A stretch of DNA of 64,000 nt from Paenibacillus sp. HW567 (GTDB lineage: Bacteria; Bacillota; Bacilli; Paenibacillales; Paenibacillaceae): the NCBI RefSeq assembly GCF_000374185.1, contig NZ_KB910518.1, forward strand, positions 5,106,838 to 5,170,837. Direction: 5' to 3'. Positions 58,738 through 64,000 of this stretch are shown one piece after another; positions within the stretch are counted from its first letter, which is position 1, and each line of letters begins with the position of its first letter. Below the pieces are notes generated by a model. The model did not search any database. It was not told the origin of the DNA and saw only the letters and a list, made by a program, of their open reading frames with translations. Made by a program: the position numbers and the translations under genes.

Positions 58738-58957
58738 ATTATAGTTCAATTCCGTCTTCTAAGCAATCTATTTCTTGCAAATCGGCCTTTCAAGCAACCT
58801 GACCCGCCGCTATCCTACGGTAGGATTCCCTAGAAGGCTTAAGGTCATCCCTTTTTCTCGCATGACTGCTCACCGCGCTTCATCCAACTAGTACCTTGAC
58901 CGCATAGCATTTTAGACTTACCCTCTTAATATAGAAGTATACGGGAGGGTTAAACCA

Positions 58958-59416
58958 ATGTACAAAAAATATAAGATAGAATTGAGTCTAAAAGAACGGG
59001 AGCAGATTAATCAATGTATTCATGACAAGAAGACATCCAAAGGCATCCGCAATCGCTGCCTCATTTTGTTATTGGCTGATGAGAGTCAGGGGCAGATTCC
59101 AAAACAGATTGAAATTGCCCAGCGTGTTGGTGTCAGCGATGTTACCGTCTATCATACAATAAAAGACTATTGTACGTATGGGCTGGAATCGACACTTCAC
59201 TATCGGCAACGTCCCAATCCCGGCCGTCCGGCTGCGATTACCGGAGAAGAGGAAGCTCGGATCATTGCACTGGCGTGCTCTGAGCCACCAAACGGATATG
59301 CCCGTTGGACGGTTCGTCTTCTGACAAGTCGAGTGATTGAATTAGGCATTCTGGAGTCCGTTGGACGGGAAACCATACGCCAAACGTTAAAAAAACGAAA
59401 CTTAAGCCTCATTTAA
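58958..59416 (+). CDS. IS630 transposase, N-terminal frame
   Basis: A 152-codon frame giving the DNA-binding half: a paired helix-turn-helix (IRNRCLILLLADESQGQIPKQIEIAQRVGVSDVTVYHTIKDY), then the second HTH around VRLLTSRVIELGILESVGRETIRQTLKK. GGGAGGG precedes the ATG. At 59389-59395 there is a run of seven A (TTA AAA AAA); stepping back one base there gives TKLKPHLKKQW and continues into the catalytic frame. This A7 slip is the usual way IS630 elements make the full transposase, so the split is probably programmed rather than a lesion. Confidence 0.88.
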   Translation: MYKKYKIELSLKEREQINQCIHDKKTSKGIRNRCLILLLADESQGQIPKQIEIAQRVGVSDVTVYHTIKDYCTYGLESTLHYRQRPNPGRPAAITGEEEARIIALACSEPPNGYARWTVRLLTSRVIELGILESVGRETIRQTLKKRNLSLI

Positions 59417-59466
59417 AAAAGCAATGGTGTATACCCGCAAAAGCCAATGCTGAATTTGTCGCCCGC

Positions 59467-60087
59467 ATGGAAGACGTGCTTGAAACCTACGCCCTCCCGT
59501 ATGATCCCGAGATCCCGCTCATTTGTATGGATGAGCAGCCTGTGCAACTGCTTGATCACACCCGCCCGCCGGAGAAGATGAAACCAGGGAAGGTGCGCAA
59601 GGAAGACTATGAATACGAGCGTAAAGGTAGTTGCACCCTGTTTTTATTCACAGAACCATTGGCCGGTTGGCGCCATGTTTGTGCGAGCCAAAGACGGACC
59701 AAATCGGATTGGGCAGAACAGATCCGCGAATTGCTCGAAGTCCACTATCCAAAGGCGAAGCGCATTCGCCTTGTCATGGATAATTTGAATACGCATACCC
59801 TCTCATCGCTGTATGAAACCTTTTCTCCTGACGTAGCGCTCTCGTTAGCAAAGCGTTTGGAGATTCACTACACACCGAAGCATGGAAGCTGGCTAAACAT
59901 TGCTGAAATTGAACTGAGCGCAATGACGATACAATGTCTGCACCGCCGAATTAGCTCAATGGAACAATTACAGCAAGAAGTAACGGCTTGGCAAGTCAAG
60001 CGCAATCAGGATCAAAAATCGGTCCAGTGGCATTTCACAACCGAGGATGCCAGAGGCAAATTAAAACATTTGTATCCTAAAATCTAA
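59467..60087 (+). CDS. IS630 transposase, catalytic DDE frame
   Basis: At least 206 residues carrying the DDE nuclease: first Asp in LICMDEQPVQLL, second Asp in RIRLVMDNLNTHT, and Glu in KHGSWLNIAEIELSAM. RHVCASQRRTKSDWAEQIRELL and HRRISSMEQLQQEV are typical of the family. The frame is in fact open from the A7 slip at 59395 (HLKKQWCIPAKANAEFVARMED...), so it is likely expressed only as a fusion with the upstream frame, a protein of about 376 aa. All catalytic residues are present, so the element may be active. Confidence 0.88.
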   Translation: MEDVLETYALPYDPEIPLICMDEQPVQLLDHTRPPEKMKPGKVRKEDYEYERKGSCTLFLFTEPLAGWRHVCASQRRTKSDWAEQIRELLEVHYPKAKRIRLVMDNLNTHTLSSLYETFSPDVALSLAKRLEIHYTPKHGSWLNIAEIELSAMTIQCLHRRISSMEQLQQEVTAWQVKRNQDQKSVQWHFTTEDARGKLKHLYPKI

Positions 60088-60103
60088 AACGGTCAAGGTA
60101 CTA

Positions 60104-60504
60104 GTCCAGCATCAGAGCTAAATCTGTGGGTGCGGTCATACACACAGGGTTGGTGAAGAGAACCCGCAGCAGCGAAGTCGGCTCCTTACGGACCTGAGAG
60201 CCGTTATTTTCAAGCAAACGCCACTTATTGCGGCTTAACGGACCGACCGGCGCTTATGGTCTCCCAAAGGAACGTTTAGGAGCGGAATATTCGATCATAA
60301 GGCCTGTGGTGTCCGTAACTTACCCAAGCCGTGACTCTCACCCGAAATAAGCGCACCACAGTCCGTAACGCCCCAGCCAAACGCCAATTTAGGAACGAAC
60401 CTCGTCTGGGAACGGGTACACCTGAGGGAGGATCGCTCCACGCCTTCCGTCCTTCGGGCATCCCACGCCCCTACTCCACCATTGTAAATCTGACGCGCTA
60501 CTAG
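60104..60504 (-). repeat. 400-bp repeat, copy 2 (inverted relative to 4577-4976)
   Basis: Reads on the minus strand from CTAGTAGCGCGTCAG to GCTCTGATGCTGGAC, matching the copy at 4577-4976 throughout with scattered substitutions. Short frames in it do not match between copies. Together with the operon terminator this is all that is visible in 60102-60675. Confidence 0.85.
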
Positions 60505-60632
60505 CCTTGCCACGGACTAGTTAAGGGAGTTACCTCTTCGGAAGGATTCCTCCGTCTACATTGATTCACTTCATCGTCTTTCCCTCGAATCCATTCCTCT
60601 TGCCCGTCAACAAAATACACTGTCAAGTACAC

Positions 60633-60663
60633 AAAAGAACCCTTGCGCCGCAAGGGTTCTTTA
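60633..60663 (-). terminator. terminator of the rRNA-tRNA operon
   Basis: AAAGAACCCTTGCG and CGCAAGGGTTCTTT form a perfect 14-bp stem, with TTTTG on the minus strand, 13 bases after the last tRNA. Confidence 0.9.
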
Positions 60664-60675
60664 AGCTAAGACTTA

Positions 60676-60746
60676 AGCGGGTGATGGGAATCGAACCCAC
60701 GCTATCAGCTTGGAAGGCTGAAGTTCTACCATTGAACTACACCCGC
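60676..60746 (-). tRNA. tRNA-Gly (TCC)
   Basis: Cloverleaf read on the minus strand with anticodon TCC in CTTCCAA; acceptor GCGGGTG/CACCCGC; CCA not encoded. Last tRNA of the operon. Confidence 0.95.
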
Positions 60747-60758
60747 ACAGGTGTAAAA

Positions 60759-60832
60759 TCGGGATGACACGATTTGAACATGCGACCCCCTGGTCCCAAA
60801 CCAGGTGCTCTACCAAGCTGAGCTACATCCCG
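60759..60832 (-). tRNA. tRNA-Pro (TGG)
   Basis: Acceptor CGGGATG/CATCCCG, anticodon TGG in TTTGGGA, T loop TTCAAAT; CCA not encoded. Confidence 0.95.
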
Positions 60833-60851
60833 TTATTTTAGATAGTGTAAA

Positions 60852-60979
60852 AATGGCGCGCCCTGAGAGATACGGTCGCTAACGCGTCCGATTGCGGAGT
60901 AATGCTATCGAAGCTTAAGCTCCAACGAACTCATCGTTCGAATTTGTCTACAGGTCACTTAGATCAATCAAGAAGTAAT
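60852..60979. repeat. tRNA-3'-end-duplicating element 1 (after tRNA-Arg)
   Basis: The 20 bases at 60852-60871 exactly repeat 60980-60999, the 3' end of tRNA-Arg with its CCA. Between them is a 108-base insert carrying CGAAGCTTAAGCTCCAACGAAC, here cited by its shared core GCTCCAACGAAC. Related elements lie at 61489 and 61955. Confidence 0.75.
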
Positions 60980-60981
60980 AA

Positions 60982-61058
60982 TGGCGCGCCCTGAGAGATT
61001 CGAACTCCCGACCTTTTGATTCGTAGTCAAACGCTCTATCCAGCTGAGCTAAGGGCGC
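60982..61058 (-). tRNA. tRNA-Arg (ACG)
   Basis: Acceptor GCGCCCT/AGGGCGC, anticodon ACG in CTACGAA, discriminator G, CCA encoded. Its 3' end is duplicated at 60852. Confidence 0.96.
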
Positions 61059-61068
61059 AAAATTTATA

Positions 61069-61143
61069 TGGAGCGGACGACGGGAATCGAACCCGCGACC
61101 CTCGCCTTGGCAAGGCGATGCTCTACCGCTGAGCCACGTCCGC
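61069..61143 (-). tRNA. tRNA-Gly (GCC)
   Basis: Acceptor GCGGACG/CGTCCGC, anticodon GCC in TTGCCAA, CCA encoded. Confidence 0.96.
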
Positions 61144-61150
61144 AAAAACA

Positions 61151-61234
61151 TGGTGCGCGTGAAGGGACTTGAACCCCCACGTCGTGAAACGCCAGATCCT
61201 AAGTCTGGTGCGTCTGCCATTCCGCCACACGCGC
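61151..61234 (-). tRNA. tRNA-Leu (TAG)
   Basis: Acceptor GCGCGTG/CACGCGC, anticodon TAG in CTTAGGA, long variable arm typical of leucine tRNA, CCA encoded. Confidence 0.96.
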
Positions 61235-61250
61235 ACACTTCATAATAAAA

Positions 61251-61326
61251 TGGTGAGCCATGAAGGACTCGAACCTTCGACACCCTGATTAAAAGTCAGG
61301 TGCTCTACCAACTGAGCTAATGGCTC
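61251..61326 (-). tRNA. tRNA-Lys (TTT)
   Basis: Acceptor GAGCCAT/ATGGCTC, anticodon TTT in CTTTTAA, CCA encoded. Confidence 0.96.
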
Positions 61327-61395
61327 TCACATAAGGTCTTCTCCGAGCGTGCCCGGACTCACCTTCACAGCTTGACTTCACAATATAGTGTGAAG

Positions 61396-61470
61396 TGGCT
61401 GGGGATATAGGAATCGAACCTATGAATGACGGAGTCAAAGTCCGTTGCCTTACCGCTTGGCTAATCCCCA
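61396..61470 (-). tRNA. tRNA-Gln (TTG)
   Basis: Acceptor TGGGGAT/ATCCCCA, anticodon TTG in CTTTGAC, CCA encoded. Its trailer forms a hairpin (ACTTCACA with TGTGAAGT) that overlaps the CCA. Confidence 0.96.
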
Positions 61471-61488
61471 ACAAATGTAATTAGTCGA

Positions 61489-61604
61489 ATGGCGGAACCG
61501 GGTGGGATACTCTTCACTTCGCTACGAGATTGCGCCGCAATTTCTAACGAAGCTTATGCTCCAACGAACCCTTTTATGGATTCTCATCCCTGAAACAAAT
61601 ATTG
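61489..61604. repeat. tRNA-3'-end-duplicating element 2 (after tRNA-Asp)
   Basis: ATGGCGGAACCG at 61489-61500 repeats 61605-61616, the 3' end of tRNA-Asp with CCA, and GGGAT follows in both. The insert contains CTAACGAAGCTTATGCTCC and CAACGAACCC, and on the minus strand a hairpin CTTCG...CGAAG with inner ATTGCG/CGCAAT. Confidence 0.72.
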
Positions 61605-61605
61605 A

Positions 61606-61683
61606 TGGCGGAACCGACGGGATTCGAACCCGCGATCTCCTGCGTGACAGGCAGGCATGTTAGGCCAACTACACCACGGTTCC
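61606..61683 (-). tRNA. tRNA-Asp (GTC)
   Basis: Acceptor GGAACCG/CGGTTCC, anticodon GTC in CTGTCAC, discriminator G, CCA encoded. Confidence 0.96.
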
Positions 61684-61718
61684 AAGATAAGTACTTCTGG
61701 GATCACTTTGGGAATATA

Positions 61719-61792
<74 letters not shown>

Positions 61793-61872
61793 TCAGTAAT
61801 AATGTTTCCCTTGGAGGCCCCGGAAAGTACCCGGATTCCTCTGTGAGGCATCGCTTCACTTGGGGAATGTTA

Positions 61873-61948
61873 TGGTGGAGGCTGAGGGGTTCGAACCCCC
61901 GACCCTCTGCTTGTAAGGCAGATGCTCTCCCAGCTGAGCTAAGCCTCC
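61873..61948 (-). tRNA. tRNA-Val (TAC)
   Basis: Acceptor GGAGGCT/AGCCTCC, anticodon TAC in CTTACAA, CCA encoded. Confidence 0.96.
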
Positions 61949-61954
61949 ATAATA

Positions 61955-62068
61955 TGACCCGTATGGGATACTCTCCACTCCGTTACGAGATTGCGAAGTA
62001 TTCCTTACGAAGTTTATGCTCCAACGAACCCTTGGAATTCTCATCCCTAAAAATCGAAGAAGATGTGG
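61955..62068. repeat. tRNA-3'-end-duplicating element 3 (after tRNA-Glu)
   Basis: TGACCCGTATGGGAT at 61955-61969 exactly repeats 62069-62083, the 3' end of tRNA-Glu. The insert (TTACGAAGTTTATGCTCC, CAACGAACCC) is about 75-80 percent like element 2 by eye. Confidence 0.75.
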
Positions 62069-62140
62069 TGACCCGTATGGGATTCGAACCCATGTTACCT
62101 CCGTGAAAGGGAGGTGTCTTAACCCCTTGACCAACGGGCC
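62066..62140 (-). tRNA. tRNA-Glu (TTC)
   Basis: Acceptor GGCCCGT/ACGGGTC with one G-T pair, anticodon TTC in CTTTCAC, CCA encoded. Confidence 0.96.
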
Positions 62141-62155
62141 TTGCTGTAAAAATAA

Positions 62156-62248
62156 TGGCGGAGAGAGAGGGATTCGAACCCTCGAGACGCTTGTGGCGCC
62201 TACACGATTTCCAATCGTGCTCCTTCGGCCAAACTCGGACACCTCTCC
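62156..62248 (-). tRNA. tRNA-Ser (GGA)
   Basis: Acceptor GGAGAGG paired with CTCTCTCC end, anticodon GGA in TTGGAAA, long variable arm, CCA encoded. Confidence 0.96.
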
Positions 62249-62255
62249 ATATGGA

Positions 62256-62331
62256 TGGCTCCCCGAACAGGACTCGAACCTGTGACAACTCGATTAACAG
62301 TCGAGTGCTCTACCAACTGAGCTATCAGGGA
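62256..62331 (-). tRNA. tRNA-Asn (GTT)
   Basis: Acceptor TCCCTGA/TCGGGGA, anticodon GTT in CTGTTAA, CCA encoded. Confidence 0.96.
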
Positions 62332-62334
62332 AAA

Positions 62335-62411
62335 TGGTGGGCCTTAGTGGACTCGAACCACTGACCTCACCCTTATCAGAGGTGCGCTCTAACCAGCTGA
62401 GCTAAAGGCCC
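62335..62411 (-). tRNA. tRNA-Ile (GAT)
   Basis: Acceptor GGGCCTT/AAGGCCC, anticodon GAT in CTGATAA, CCA encoded. First tRNA after the 5S gene. Confidence 0.96.
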
Positions 62412-62475
62412 ATTTACATATGCCTATTCAACTAATAAGGGCAAAAAAAATACCACAGGGTGTGTGGAAATTTTC

Positions 62476-62592
62476 GCTTGGCGGCGTCCTACTCTCCCAG
62501 GACCCTTCGGTCCAAGTACCATCGGCGCTGGAGGGCTTAACGGTCGTGTTCGGGATGGGTACGCGTGGAACCCCTCCGCTATCGCCACCAAA
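62476..62592 (-). rRNA. rrf: 5S ribosomal RNA
   Basis: About 117 nt read leftward from TTTGGTGGCGATAGC to GGACGCCGCCAAGC, with the internal CCCATCCCGAACACG and GCCGATGGTACTTGG segments of bacterial 5S RNA. It lies about 85 bases after the 23S end and before the tRNA cluster. Confidence 0.97.
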
Positions 62593-62676
62593 CGGGCACT
62601 TGCGGTGCAAATGCTTGATTCAGGAACTTCATTCCTGAAAACTGAATCCGAAACGAAACCTGCGTTTTAGTTCTTT

Positions 62677-64000
<1,324 letters not shown>

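Larger units (their letters stand above)
58891..60101 (+). mobile_element. IS630-family insertion sequence, complete
   Basis: The ends GTACCTTGACCG (58891) and CGGTCAAGGTAC (to 60101) are perfect inverted repeats, flanked by TA on each side as expected from the TA target duplication of this family; with the duplicated TA and flanks the match extends to ACTAGTACCTTGACCG. Length is about 1.21 kb. It holds one transposase split by a frameshift. The right end touches the 400-bp repeat copy at the exact TA where that repeat's similarity to the copy at 4577 ends. Confidence 0.9.

Overview
The window looks like chromosome of a Paenibacillus-type Firmicute. Points in favour are strong AGGAGG-like ribosome binding sites with many TTG and GTG starts, YesM/YesN-type two-component systems beside CUT1 sugar ABC transporters that lack their own ATPase, a YjcZ-like micropeptide, a YpsA gene fragment, and a 23S-5S-tRNA operon with CCA encoded in most tRNA genes. 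GC is moderate, with AT-rich islands in the toxin tip, the formate/nitrite transporter operon and the dispersed repeats.

Layout. 1-3.9 kb: start of ypsA (leftward, partial), a possible small RNA, a palindrome array, a GH42 beta-galactosidase and its divergent AraC regulator. 3.9-5.1 kb: gene-free mosaic of repeats. 5.1-14.2 kb: second GH42 beta-galactosidase, a sugar ABC operon (two permeases, binding protein) and a divergent YesM/YesN pair. 14.3-21.9 kb: YjcZ-like peptide, SGNH hydrolase, a WXG polymorphic toxin with immunity protein, GH31 alpha-xylosidase and AraC regulator. 22-33 kb: a large methyltransferase, an amidohydrolase remnant, MerR/SDR, radical SAM, Gfo/Idh/MocA, alpha/beta hydrolase, thrC, CYTH protein and a membrane protein. 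33-45.6 kb: alpha-galactosidase, beta-mannosidase, a second sugar ABC operon with its own histidine kinase and response regulator, and a spermidine-synthase-like protein. 45.7-58.7 kb: DnaQ-type exonuclease, MerR regulators, CMD protein, aroD, ribokinase, glgP, katA, a WYL regulator and a TetR-hydrolase-FNT operon. 58.9-60.1 kb: an IS630 element beside an inverted copy of a 400-bp repeat. 60.6-64 kb: leftward rRNA operon end with 14 tRNAs.

How it works together (inference). Alpha-galactosidase, beta-mannosidase, two beta-galactosidases, alpha-xylosidase and an SGNH esterase-like protein fit intracellular breakdown of oligosaccharides from galactomannan, xyloglucan and galactan. Two CUT1 importers supply the sugars. 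AraC and YesMN systems give local control, and cre-like sites at 2991, 38214 and 51295 suggest carbon catabolite control.

The most unusual content is non-coding. (1) About 215-bp elements with terminal inverted repeats carry an internal stem that differs in sequence between copies but remains complementary in each of the four copies that have it. (2) Two arrays of four 21-bp palindromes share exactly the same 51-62-51 bp spacing. (3) About 115-128 bp elements sit 3' of tRNA genes and duplicate each tRNA's 3' end.
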